Part shown: piece by piece, positions 13,401-25,100 of the stretch
Layout: every line of letters starts with the position of its first letter
Position numbering within the stretch: position 1 is the first letter of the stretch
Assembly (NCBI GenBank): GCA_002633005.1
Contig: NMRA01000121.1
Location: 346,434 to 410,433 of the forward strand
From: Phoronis australis
Taxonomy: Eukaryota > Phoronida > Phoronidae
Direction: 5' to 3'
Length of the DNA: 64,000 nucleotides
Program-made: the position numbers and the translations under genes
The notes under the pieces: model-generated
What the model was told of the DNA's origin: nothing
What the model saw: the letters and a program-made list of their open reading frames with translations, nothing else
Databases searched by the model: none

Positions 13401-16400
13401 TGTCGGTACATCAGTGGCCCGACTGCAACATTGTGACGATGTTCACCCGATGAACAAAATCACGTTGGCCCGACGTCAGTAACCATCATCTGCCCAATGT
13501 AACATGAGTCATCAGACCGGCGTCGGGCCACCACCAACATGTTGCCACTAGGGGGCCCACAAGCAATCGGATCCATCCGAAAGTTTGCTCACGGTGTCCC
13601 ATTCATGAAAGAAACATAATTGTGCAAAAATTCATTAACATATATCACAGGGTTTTGGAGATAAAGCAGCAGATGCCAGATGGATGGATGAACAGAAGGA
13701 CAGCATAATACCGCCACACATAAATACGAGGGTGCACAACAATAATGAAGCGAGGCCATCACATTTCATGAAGCAGGCCATGGGGTATGAGTGAAACTAT
13801 TTGATATTAAGGACCTAGCTCCTTGTAATTATTAATATTTTGATTCAGAAGTTGTTGCCACACATTAAAAGAAATGCAAAACTATAATAAAATAACAAAT
13901 TTATCACATCTACGCGAACTGTAGAACCATAATCCACGTTTCATACAAATTATTCTTTAGAAAATGAGCACACATAATCTTGTTAATATCAAGTGCGTAG
14001 AACACGGACAAAGTATTTTGTCCCCCCCCCCCAAAAAAAAAACAAGTGTACAGAACAGAGTCATAAAGCATAACTCGCAATATTAAACAATGAACATGAA
14101 CATTATTTACTAACCTTTCATTATTAGACTGGTTGTTCGAGACCCCCTCACCACTGTAATAGTTGTTACTATATCCATCATTCTTCACTGTCTCCAAATT
14201 ATTTCCCCTGCTACTACTACTGTGTTCTCCAACAGTGGCTGCAATATTACCACATAAATCAGTTTCAGCCTTCATAAACTTGCACTGCTGGTAGTCGCCA
14301 TCAGTCTCTGATAGTTTTCTCTTCCTGGATTTGCCCAGTGTCTTCACAACTTTGGGTCGGTCATTTTCATCAATGTTCTCCGATAATTTTCTCTTCTTAG
14401 GTCCATTCTGACTTGTAGAAAAATAATCGCTTATGGGCCGTTTAGGTGACGTACAACTCAAGTGGTCACTACCTGAACTTTGCACATGGTCAGCACACTC
14501 GGTTTTGGCAGGTTCTTTTTGGGGTGCCGTACAACTCAAGTGGTGACTACCTGAACTTTGCAATTGGTCAGCACATTCGGTTTTGGCAGGTTCCTTACAA
14601 AACAATACTTTGAAAGGAAACAGACCAGTCAGAAAGTAGAATATATTTCTTTCCGTCAAAGTTGCAGTAGTGTTCTTCTCCAGTTGTTTGTCATCCACAC
14701 TGCACGAATTGCTTCCAACCTGTTTCACTAGAACTGTTTTCTGCACACAATCAGACACAAATTCCGCTGGAAGAGTATCAAATTTAATTCATAATTATTT
14801 AAACAAATAAGAAGTCTGGTTTTTAGATTCTTGGCACTATTGTAGTCCCATCACGAAATGTCAGGAGGAAAGCATGACAGCTGAAACTTTTTTCTACACT
14901 GACAATCAACAGGCAACCAGAGTTCCCATAATAGAAAACTCAAACTCCACAGAAATTTCAAAATTCATGAATATGTTCTAAAGTCCATGTTCATGGTATT
15001 GAGCAGTTTGTATACAACCTTAAAATCAGCAGACAGAACTAGAGACATGCATGAAAAATGTTCCATTTTGGTGAAAAAAAGACTTATCTCTAACAGGTGC
15101 TCTGCTTTTCAAATTCGACACAGGTGATCCAAAGTTGTCATGGCAAAATCTCAACTCAATGCCACGAGTCAAATCTGGTTGTGGAAAAAACTGACATCTA
15201 TCAGAATAAAAAACATGAGATATCTGCCATTACCACATACACACAAGCCCATTTTTAACAAATTAAAGTTGACTTCAATGCACAGTATGCTCATCACATG
15301 CTTCTACACTCTTTTAGCACACTGCTGGTTGTATAACACAAATTATTTGCCAGACAGTGCCAAGACCCAGGGACAAAACTAAGAGTATTTGTTTGGGGGA
15401 GGGTTTCGAATGTAGTTTGCCCAACTTCCTGAAACCCCTTGAAACCTCACGTGTTCAGAGTGGACGAGGAATAGTAAACAGATGAATTTGCTGTTTCGGG
15501 ATAGTTACATTTTCTGAATCAAAAAGTAATCTTATGCTAAAATTAGAGTGGAGATTCATCACAATTTTTTCCAAAAAAATATCAACTCAATCAATACTAC
15601 ATGGCTATGACAAGATTAATTCAGCTCGCTCCTAAACATGGCCATTTGTTGATATAAAACTTGTTTGATTACAAATTGCATCACTTCCGACTTTCTCAAA
15701 GACATTCCTGCCTGGAGAACATTGAGAGCGTAACTGCTGAAACGCGTTGATCTGTGCATAATTAGTAAAAATGCTTTCCAAGAGCAGCACAAGACTAAAA
15801 TGTTACCGTGGTAATGGCCGTGAACTTGTCGATAATATTTTCGAGTGAAACAGTACCTCTTTCATTTTTTAAACAAAATTAACACATGGAAAAATTCAGT
15901 TTGACGAAAAATGCCAACAAAATTTATAAATACAGTGTGCAGTTAATCGTTTGATGAATTCTCCAATAAATTTTTCAACTCTTCCCAAAACACTTTCAAA
16001 TTCTACCACCTAATCTGAACTTATGAAGATATTGTTTTGAAACATATTGGAAGTCTCAAGTCTAAATCTTCTGTAGGTCCTGATGGACAGTCAACATTTT
16101 TTTAAAATAGCACTCATAGACCCTATTAAAACCTCTGACCCAAATGATAAATCAATATTTGCACACTGGTATTTTTCTAGACAAATCAAAAGTGGCAAAA
16201 GTTATTTCAATTTTGAAAGAAAATGATCCCAATACCCTAAGCTACTGTCGTCCTATATCAGTCCTTCCATCTATCTCAAAACTTTTTGAAAAAATTTTTT
16301 ATGAGCAAATTTACACATACCTCATAAAACATGATTTCGTATAGACTGAACAAGCAGCCCTTAAGCTACCAACAGAACCTATGAATATATTGATAATAAT

Positions 16401-18983
16401 TTCACCCCAAAAGCTATATTGATTTCATAGACCCTTGCAAAGCATTTGACACAATTGTCCATAATACACTACTTACTACAAAATATGGTATCCTGAACAG
16501 AGAGCTGAACTGGTTATCTAGTTATCTATGCAAAAGGTCACAATATGTCGCATACAATAACATTTAAACATCTCTACTAGGATTCCCCAAGGCCCAATGT
16601 TAGGCCCAATGTTATTCATAATTTGCATTAATGATCTACACTCTGTTACTATAAATATCCTCATGTACGCTCATGACACTTGTCTACTCACTCCTGTACG
16701 TCTGAACTAATCAACAGAGAACTCCAGTATCGCAAATTTTAATAATCGATTACAAACTATTTATCTAGGGTTTTCAGCAAGCTCATTTTAAACATCTCAA
16801 AAACAAAATGCATGTTATTTCACTTTAGGGCCAATAGAATAAATAATAACTCAGTCCCCACTATTAAAATAAATAACACATCTGTAACTTACATACAACA
16901 AAATAAATTCCTAGGATTACACATCGACAATACTCTTTTATGTAATGTCCACCTAACGGAAACTGGAAACAAAATTTCTAAAGTAAACTGCGTATTATTT
17001 AAACTCAAAAAAACTATTTTCCCACTCACAGTTATTATGTATTAACTCTATCATTCAATCACGACTCACATATGGAATAACTGTTAGCACATTTGGAGGT
17101 TGCTCAAGGTTAAAAATGTTACAAAAAGTTATATGAAATGTCAGCAAATCTCCATTTCTTAGCACACTCGCCCAATTTGTAGATTTCTAAAAATATTAGT
17201 TTTTGATGATATATTTACAATATTTTCCATAAAGAGGCATGGAACGCGAAAGCTCATCCAAAATATCTTTTAAACAATTCCTGATGAAAGTACCACCTCG
17301 CAATGTATAGTACAGAGCAGTTCCAGAAAAAATCCAAAAACTCACCATTACAACAGAGTTTCTGATTTCCCTCCCACTTACTAGTATGATAAATGCGTGC
17401 GTGCGCTCAGTCAATTGCTTGAAGTCACTTGAGGTCGAAGGCAATATTTTCCATATAAGGGAAATGTGCTACCAAATAAGGAGACGTACTTTGCCTTGTG
17501 TGAGAAAAATCGACGAAGTGGCAAGCACTTGACAAGTCATTTTTTTTAAAGTTACGAGTAAATGATGAAAATACCTGGAACCAGGTTTAAGTCCGTTTCA
17601 GTGGCAGAGAACCACTTTCAATATAGCAATTCAGTCTGTTTGTCGCGTTCCAGGCCTCTTTAAAGTTTTACTACAAGTATATAATGCTCCCCAGATACTT
17701 TCATAACATAGAATTCGTCCAAGAATATCGTCCACTTCGAGAAAACATGCGCAGAACAACACCATCACAACTTCCCAGTTACAGCACTAATAATACAAAC
17801 TATCAATCACCATATACTGTTCCTCCAATGAAAAAACATCAACACAAAACAGACTGTATTACCATTTGTCATATCTTTTGAACCACTGCAATCTTCCAGA
17901 ATACGTTTTGAGTAAACCGGCAATAACTTATTCAATATTTATAACATGTTTAACTATCCTCAGGAAGAAATATGCGATTACCAGTACCCTATGCACTTGC
18001 AGAAAACATTGGGAATTATTTTTCACAGTGTAATTTACATAATTGTTTATCAGGCAACAAATGTCCCCTCCGATACACCAAGTGGGTCAGGCTTTCTGGA
18101 ATTACCCAAAAATGCAAAATATGTAATGTCACATGACAGCATTTAGATTTATCATCTTATAAATGTATGCGCTTTTTGATTTTCTTTAGTAATTTCACTA
18201 GAATATTCACACTAAGTTCAAAATTTGCAATTTTATCGGTCCCATAATTCCTCATTATGAGTATAATTTTTTATTGTGTTTCTAGAATTTTTAACACTTT
18301 TGAACAAAACTAAAGCAAGAGTGCTAGAACGTTCAAGTTTCTAAGCATGTTACTCAAAAAACTACAAGCAAATTATTTCCCTTCCTTTACACGCAAAATA
18401 AGTTGCCAAAATAACACAGAATAATCTGGTTAAAATTTCAGATTTCATATTGGTATCATTTTAAAGCTTTCGGAGAATTTTTTCTAACAGCTACAACTTA
18501 CTTCCTTTTTTCAGTTACGCCATGCTCATTATGCCTTCACTAATAGGCTTTCACATGGGCGGCGCACCATGGGGGGGGGGCTGCGCCGCCCATGGTCTAT
18601 AGGCGGTGCACCACAGGGGGGCTGGGGGTTTATAGCCCCCACTTTTTTCAGTGCCCCCACGCCCACGTTTTAGTGATTGCGACAACAAATTATTTAAAAT
18701 TCAGTTCCATTGTGAATTTGTAATCATACTATGGACTTCCAGCTAATAGTAGCCCATTTGCTTACTTAAAAGAGTAAATTATGCTTTGTACATAAATAAC
18801 GGTTAATAATAAGACAGTGAATTAGTGTGTAGCCTAACAGAATGAATATTAACCTTGCCGTTTGGAACAACGCTTGGCCTGGATTCCAGTTTCGTTACAT
18901 CGCCCAAGAACAACCGACTTCCGATGAGGCAAGTGGATAGCTCGGTTGGCCTCAGTTGCACTTACAAGGCTGCAACGATACAT
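1425..18983 (-). CDS. PNKP: Polynucleotide 5'-kinase/3'-phosphatase (13 exons found, 3' end missing)
   Basis: Repairs DNA ends by removing 3'-phosphates and adding 5'-phosphates in single- and double-strand break repair. Exons read from the sequence, all with GT-AG borders and matching phases: 18983-18854, 14766-14115, 12567-12465, 10897-10818, 10153-10075, 9240-9154, 8056-7868, 7533-7441, 6431-6341, 4806-4745, 4300-4191, 3692-3605, 1486-1425. This gives 608 codons; human PNKP has 521 aa. FHA domain is residues 1-99, with phosphopeptide-binding type R28, S40 and the GSN motif. The linker is about 100-280. The phosphatase has the DLDGT motif (D300, D302), FTNQ, YRKP and GDAAGR. The kinase has Walker A GFPASGKS (K504), NRDT (D523) and DNTNPD. 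Start chosen at 18983 because it aligns with the FHA onset; an in-frame ATG at 19091 is possible. The last roughly 35-40 residues were not found. Family identity is certain; exact borders are inferred. Confidence 0.95.
2884..3145. repeat. Inverted-repeat element, 50-bp arms
   Basis: Left arm 2884-2934 and right arm 3095-3145 are reverse complements with about one or two mismatches and a spacer of about 160 bases. It lies in the PNKP intron between exons 12 and 13. No transposase is present; it resembles a MITE or fold-back element. Confidence 0.75.
4861..4920. repeat. Short inverted repeat next to the minisatellite
   Basis: AAGCTTCCTCAATAAGAA (from 4861) faces TTCTCATTGAGGAAGCT (ending 4920), giving an imperfect 17-18-base stem with a loop of about 25 bases directly before the first repeat unit. 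A related GCTTCCTTGATAAG follows the array at 5367. Confidence 0.6.
4947..5375. repeat. 33-bp minisatellite, 13 copies, in PNKP intron 9
   Basis: Units begin with GTCATC at 4947 and every 33 bases to 5343. Unit sequence differs at only a few positions (for example CACAGAG/CACACAG, TCTCTAATG/TCCCTAATA). Because 33 is a multiple of three and the unit lacks stops in several frames, long artificial 11-residue-repeat ORFs arise on both strands. Related AGCTTCCT-type sequences lie on both sides (4861-4920 and 5366-5376). Confidence 0.95.
5740..5895 (+). repeat. Possible dimeric tRNA-derived SINE
   Basis: Two tRNA-like halves follow each other. The first has an A-box-like AGCCTAATGGTTA (5747-5759) and a B-box-like AGTTTCGAAGGTC (5794-5806). 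The second has GGTTCAGTGGTTA (5830-5842) and AGGTTCGCCA (5881-5890). Neither folds convincingly as a functional tRNA. The spacing of 35-45 bases fits pol III internal promoters. Confidence 0.4.
8527..8622. repeat. GCGCCC-rich dispersed-repeat fragment
   Basis: The motif AAGCGCCC / AAGTGCCCCC recurs three or four times within 100 bases in a PNKP intron. The composition is unlike its AT-rich surroundings. Family not identified. Confidence 0.35.
11644..11903. repeat. Fold-back element with about 85-bp terminal inverted repeats
   Basis: Both ends read inward as TTAATAA, AACAACAAC, GTCGACTT, ACATGTTTCGGTGTCATTTAT and CACCATCATCAGAA with few differences. Inside the loop a second nearly perfect palindrome runs 11727-11771 (CAGTCAGTTACA ... 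TGTAACTGACTG). It is non-coding, in the PNKP intron between exons 3 and 4, and resembles a MITE. Confidence 0.85.
13195..13550. repeat. Repeat built on TTGGCCCGACGTCGG-like words
   Basis: Short words such as GTTGGCCCGACGTC, GGCCCGACTGCAAC, GGCGTCGGGCC and ATTGGTAAACA recur with variation over about 350 bases in the PNKP intron. It looks like a dispersed repeat with internal imperfect tandem structure. No ORF. Confidence 0.5.
13551..13640 (-). repeat. Fragment of the same family as the 26600-27600 element
   Basis: Reverse-complemented, the piece reads TTCATGAATGGGACA, GTGAGCAAACTTTCGGATGGATC and CCCCCTAGTGGCAAC in order. That order and spacing closely match 26638-26705 (TTCATGAATGGGACAGCATG, then the CTTTCGGACGGATC and CTAGTGGC words), in opposite orientation. 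Confidence 0.7.
14115..14766 (-). other. PNKP: PNKP exon 2: end of FHA domain plus expanded linker
   Basis: This 652-base exon carries FHA residues 44-99 and then a linker much longer than in human PNKP. The linker holds a 26-residue direct duplication (residues 101-126 and 127-152, DNA 14596-14519 and 14518-14441). Each copy starts [10 protein letters not shown] and ends in HLSCT-x-P. It is followed by KRPISDYFS (152-160), two basic motifs PKKRKLSE (166-173) and SRKRKLSE (190-197) that look like nuclear localisation signals, and a Ser/Asn-rich tail. Human PNKP also carries a basic signal in its linker; the duplication is what is unusual here. The exon is bounded by TTCCAG before 14766 and GTTAGT after 14115. 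Confidence 0.9.
16040..17880 (+). pseudogene. Decayed non-LTR retrotransposon reverse transcriptase
   Basis: Broken frames recall a LINE reverse transcriptase in order: KSSVGPDG (16058), DKSKVAKVI then [16 protein letters not shown] (16170-16290), GIPQGP-like ILFI region (16580-16630), YAHDT where active enzymes have YADD (16668-16682), and [10 protein letters not shown] (16909-16940). A more distant C-terminal-like stretch, LPSY...[10 protein letters not shown], is at 17770-17825. There are several frameshifts and stops, so it is dead. The clade is not assigned. It lies in the large first intron of PNKP. Confidence 0.8.
17218..17455. mobile_element. Possible insertion inside the LINE fossil
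   Basis: A 14-base direct repeat, CAATATTTTCCATA, occurs at 17218-17231 and 17442-17455. It brackets about 210 bases where the LINE-like reading is interrupted. It may be a target-site duplication around a small insertion. No transposase or terminal inverted repeat is clear. Confidence 0.35.
18554..18663. repeat. Dispersed GC-rich repeat, copy 1
   Basis: Contains CATGGGCGGCGCACCAT, a G-run, TATAGCCCCCACTTTTTTCAGTGC and an inverted CGCCGCCCATGG. The same words occur at 61390-61484 and 63812-63945. This copy lies just beyond PNKP exon 1, near the divergent promoter. Confidence 0.7.
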
Positions 18984-19199
18984 GTTCTTTCTAATACAAA
19001 AATTCAAGGTATCACAAAGTCTAAACGAAGTCTGAACGCACGACTTCCTCGCAAGAAACGTAAGCGTGAATATGCCTATTTGGGCGACCATTCATTTCTC
19101 GGCGCCACAGTACAGCCTTCTAACGACGGATCTGTTCAGCCAATCACAAGAGGATACAGTAGTTTCTTCCGGTTGTTATGTGATCGGCTGATCCCCAGT
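18984..19199. promoter_or_regulatory. Divergent promoter between PNKP and PEDS1
   Basis: Only 216 bases separate the PNKP start codon (18983, minus) from the PEDS1 start codon (19200, plus), or 108 bases if PNKP starts at 19091. No TATA box is seen for either gene. A CCAAT box is present at 19140-19144. The arrangement implies that one short region serves both genes. Transcription starts were not determined, so UTRs must overlap or be very short. Confidence 0.6.
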
Positions 19200-22100
19200 A
19201 TGGCGAGTCTCGATAAAAGAATTCTAAAAAATTCTATGAATGAAGAGGATCCCAATCAAAATGATGCCATACCAAATGACGACGACAAACCTAGGTGGGG
19301 TCCTCAACACGCAGGTGCTAAAGAATTGGCTAGTCAGTACACTGCAGGTAATTTGTTCTTGATTCTTCTGCTCAGTCAGTCGCCTGAAAGTGTGTCAACG
19401 AATACGATTGACATGACCTGGCGCACGTTTCTCTATCAATGGAAACGTCCTTTCTAAAGTTGTTTAGTCTTGAAATTAAGTCTTACGTAAGTTTTGAGCA
19501 TTTTAGCAAAATAGTGGACGAGGAGGGTGTCATGTGTTGAGTCGGGCAGTCCCTTGTCCCTGGCTTTGGTCAAGTTCAGCAGTTGGCACGTCCTGACAAC
19601 TTACGTAACTCCATCTTCAAACCTAGGCAATGACCATTGCCTCTGTTGGCCTGAACCAGAGGCGATGCAGCACCTATAGGCGCTCTGTACGCCGGAAGCT
19701 TTTCGGCGAATTATGCCTCGCACCGACTAAAAAGGTGTTAATGTGATAATAATAATAATAATAATGGAACTTAAAATATGAAATATATTTTCATAACCCC
19801 TGATCTTTATCTTTCAGAAAGTATATTCCGGTACTTTTACTAGTTGGCAAAGCCTGTTTTTTGATATACGAGTTAGAATGGAGGCTTCTAAATAAGGTTT
19901 GAGCTTTGTGAAATTTGAAAGATGTGTTCCTATGGAGAGCTCTGCATTCTATACCATCTAATGGTTGTTTCTGTTGTCAAACTGGACTGGTGTGTCTTAT
20001 GAAAAAGTAGTTGTGAAAAATAAAGTTTGCTTTGACAAATTATGTCCTTTTTAGTTTGTGAATTTTGTGTTGACTAATAATAATTTTCGAATTAGGAATG
20101 TTGGTCTAAACTTCATGTCTAGGAAAGGAACGCAAGCCCCTGACCTTCAAACGTAAAGGTGCAGTTTGCCATGCTTATATAGCTGAAAAAATGAATTTGG
20201 CCTTTTATCCTTGTATAATCGCCGTCAAAATTGCGCTCGCCTTGATAGGACTTGTTTTGTGTTGCCAAGAATAGTTTTAACCCTTGGCAGGTCAACAAAT
20301 GCATTGACCAGCCCCAAAATTTGAAAATGGTGAGCAGGAACTCCATTCAAAATTAGATTAGTCATGTGATCATTTCCCGGGATTACAACGCAGATCAGCT
20401 GTTCGTTTTTTGGGTCTTCAATTAGGAACTCGAAATATGTTTAAAGTGGCAACTAAACATGGTGGAATGCAGCTTGTAAGTCATCAAAAAAATGCTTGAA
20501 ATTGACTTATGTCTTGCTCTTGTGCACAGGTAAACGCCTGCAGGAAATCATCGGCCTGTCCGTTGCTGTCTGCATTCTAGTGTATAATGGCTACAATCTT
20601 ATACGCTACTTTCAACCCGACAGGTGGTACATCATTCTGCCAGCAGCACGTAAGTTTTCTATTTGGGTGGTCATATTTGTGCTTTGTACTCTCGGTTTGT
20701 ATTTTGTTTCTTAGGAACCCCTGAGACACTATGGAATGTTGTACATAAAAATCACCTCATTTGGATAATCAAATATACTGAGTTATAAGAATACACATTA
20801 AAATCAATGAGTTTCCTATTATTTAAGATTCATAGTAAAATCTCACCTACTTAAGTCTGGCAAGTAAATTGTTTTCTCACTTTTTTGCAAATGCTTTACT
20901 TAGCGCTCTCATTCTTCACCACAGCTACCATCAACCGAAAAATTGTGGCCATTCTAAACAGTGTTAGATCCCCTGAAAAATGGATGATTTTGGCAATTAT
21001 GCTTTTTTATTGAATTTGGTGACATTTTCAGTGACTGCAAAAAGACTGGTCCATGTACTATGCGTGAAATTGTAATCTGTGACAGACCTGGTCAGGTAGT
21101 GTTATCATATCACGGGGGCCAACATAATAACTTTGTGCTGAAGAATTTTGACCAGGATTTTGCGATAACAAAAACTTATCATGTTGCCATTCTGTAGAGT
21201 AATGAGAGTGCGAAACTGACTTCCACTTGATCCCGACACAGATTCGGTGTACATAAATTCACTACTGCATACTGGTTCATTAATTTAAAAACAGCGGGAT
21301 GAATCCCAGTGTCAACCCCTCCCTTTGTTTGATTAGGTTAAGTTCATTAATTTCCTTTAGCTTTTTGACATTGGCTAGAACTGACTATACAGCTACGGAT
21401 TCTTCTTCGCAGTGATAATTGTATAGAACGTGGTGCCCTTCATTCATTGACATTGAAAGAGGTTTGCCTGTACATCCCACTGCGCATCAGTGAAAATTTG
21501 CCAGCATTATGATGGCAGGAAATTTGTTAAAACAACGTTTTCACCAGTAGGTTGAAATCTCCTGTCTACATTACATGGGATGTGTAGATGGCGCTGAATG
21601 CCTGTCTACCAAAGACCTGATCGCCATCAGGCAGAATAGTGAATTTCAATAGAGCGTAACTATTTTGAAAATCAGCTGTTTGAACCTCAAAATCTTACTA
21701 GTCAATGTAATTTAACCCGAAACTGAACGCTATCCACCTAGCTATGAGCAATTTTCGACCTTGGAAATGTGAACAGCTCACCACATTGAAGTGGTAAAAA
21801 CCTTCAAGATTGAGTGACATGTTTCAAACTGGACACTGAACAATTAAATTTATGTGTAATCTTTCTGCATTTTAAAAAAGTCACGAAGGGAAATTCTCTG
21901 ATTCCATCAATTTTAATTGGCAAAATATCATGTTGATTTGGGGTAGTGAGACATTGGGAATTAATTTAAAAATATAAAACTAACATGGTCAGTTGCTCAC
22001 TTTAAGTTTTAGAGAGCAATAAACTGTTACGTGTTTGCTTCATAAAACAAGAGTATGCAAGGTTCAATTTTGCATTCTTAGTAGCGAGAATGGGACTTGT

Positions 22101-25100
22101 GTCATGCATAAGTTTTTGTTCAATAGGATATCAATTTTATAAACATGGTCATAGTAATACTCATTAAATAATCATCATAGAAAATCATTATTTTGATAAT
22201 TGTTGTTATTATTGTTATTGTTGTTGTTATGGTTATTGTTATTGTTACTTATTGTCTGATGGCATCTATTGTACAAAACTTAAATGATAAATCATCCATT
22301 TGGTGTCAGTTGTCATTTTGAGAGAAAATGAAAATTATTTTAAATTAAAGTTCACTTGATCACTATGTTGCGCCCGAAATTCCCGAGATTTTATGTCACA
22401 CTTTAGTTGAAACCAAATTATCAGTTGCGTGCATTCTTAATTAATACCCTTTGCTATTTAGTAAACAACTCGCCCTGGGAATAACTGTTGTTGTGTGCTG
22501 GATTATTTTGTCTTGCATCTGGCTCCACTGATATTGAGTTCTAGACAAGTGTATGAGTCAGAGTAGACTGAGGTTCACCACTTGCAGTTGTTCCAGTGTG
22601 TGGTTACTCATTACACTCTAAAGGCCCTTTCCCATACGGTTAGCATCGCTACTATGGAAGCTTCCATGTTAGCAGTAGTTAACTGCGAAGTTACATAAGT
22701 TAAAATTACAGTTCTCATCAGCTTTGGAGTTATTTAGAAAACTAGTTCAGCGAAGTTATCACAAGGTGGCGACCTACAGGCATATGCCTTGCTGTTTTTG
22801 TCCTTGCCATCAAAATTGGCAAAGACCTCTTTGTTTCCCTCTCCCATATGGATAAAGACTTGCAGTGTTTTTTTACTATTCAGAGTCTGGCAAATAATGG
22901 ATAAATTGAAACAGAATGCTTATACTGACAAAAAAAAATATTAGAACTAAATATTAACAAAATATTAACAAGTCACCACTCGCTGTTGGCAAACGCATAG
23001 TAGCGAAGTATTGACTCTTTGTTGTTAAACACAGCTCTTTACTCCGGAGTTAACTCATGCTGTTAACTTCGATTCAAGACCAAAGTTAAATGTTACCGAA
23101 GTTTTGGGATCCAGTGGGAAAAGACTCTGAAGGCTTTATACGGTAGTTTGAGTAACTTTGCTGCAAGCAGTTTCAATCAAAAGAATATCTCATTTTGTTT
23201 AAAAACGTATTATATTGTGGAGCCTACTTAATAGTTAATACCCTTACGGATACCATAATAATATATTGTAGTTAATGCTGCTTATTGTCATGAAATGTCA
23301 AAAAACCTAATCATTAAATCCATATAAACTAACTCGCATGATGTTATGGTTTATTGTCATATTCCCATATATTGCAATTAAAAAGCAGCAAAATATTGAT
23401 TCTTACCTCCTCGTTACAATCAGTATAGTTTGGTAGTAGCCCTGCGTTTACACAAACTTCGTTAAAGACATGACTAGACTTTTTGTTAACGAGCTCGATA
23501 CTGGTACGTTTGTAATTTCGGAACAGACTCCTTTCTCCAGGTGTGCAGGTATGAAGTAAAATACCGAGAGACATAACAAACAACCAAATAAAAACAGCTC
23601 TACATTTCGAGACTGCATGTCTCATCATCAGGCAATAAGTGGAATGAACATGTTTATAGCAAAATGAACAGTGAAATACATGTGACAGCGGGAAGAGGGA
23701 CATACAAGTAGAGAGTGTGAATGCAACACACGACAGGAAGCTCGCAACTCTATTGAAACAGAGCCAGTGTGCGATATACACCTGTGAGCTATTCATTCAG
23801 CACAGGATTTTGGTGGCTGATCAATTGCGATTTGAAAATCTTCAGCAGGAAATATGTCATTTTCATCATAGGGAATGGTGGTATACACCTAATTCACGCG
23901 GCGGACATTAAAATCCAAAGCGAGGCTCACTGCGATAAACAAAGCGAAAGTTGACATTGCCTGAGTTAAATTGCTGGTTTTTCGAGTCCAACCTGGATAT
24001 TAAATCTTAAAAATGTGTCGACAATTAAAAACAGACTAGTGCTGAATGATTTTCTTGTCCGCTTGCAGTATACTGCTCACTCCAAACAGTTGGAGATTAG
24101 GGGTTCATGCTCTAACAAAGTTATGCAGGTGTAGCCATGCATAGTATTGCACACATTATAGAGACTGTCTATTATATAGAGTGTCTAGGAATGCGATAAA
24201 GACTTACCGTATTTATGCTTTCGTTCCAGGAATTGATTTTAGTAATTTTGTTCATCGAGAAGACATTAATGGAATGTGGAACTGATGAGTCAATGCAAAT
24301 GCTTAGTTCATATGATTGATTACATTTTAAGCAAGTACTTGTGAAGAAAAACTGTATGTTAATGGTGTTTTCTGTTGTCATTTTTTTCCAGTGTGTGGTA
24401 TTGTCGTAGCCGATTTCTTCAGTGGCTTGGTACACTGGGGTGCTGATACATGGGGATCAGTGGACATGCCCATATTAGGAAAGGTAAGAATGTATGGTCT
24501 GCAATTATATGTTTTGGAAGTTCACACCATCTCTAACACAACAGTTTACTTGCATGTTCAGCTCATTTTGTTTAAAATTGTATATCGTGCCGGAAACCTA
24601 TGCATCACTGAAAAGGTCAACCTGGTTTTAAATAATGCAGTATTTTTGTAGTATATCAAATGGTCCCACTGTTACAAAATAGTTCATATCTTCCTAAAAT
24701 GATACGATACAAAACAAGTTATTCAGATAATGAATCTTGGTTGAAGATGCTATGTCTCATTAAATCGTTGAATATTTAAATTTGTAGCAAACACCACCTA
24801 GTGACTTCCTGGAGAACTGTGTACAAGTATAATCAGGAAAACAAACAGTTTTTAAATAATTGCGGTTTTAAAAAAAACACAACTGATCCACTTAAAAACA
24901 AGTGTGAACATATAAAAAACCTAGTAATTCCAAACGTTACGCAATTGTTATTTGTTAGTGAAGTAAACAAATGTTAAAAACTGTACCTTGTTTCATTAGG
25001 GTAACGATGATATATTACCATTATACTTATTTACATAAAAATAGTCTTGCGAAATGAGACTTTCGCAAAATGGTAATGGTAACTATTTCTGGGATGGTTT

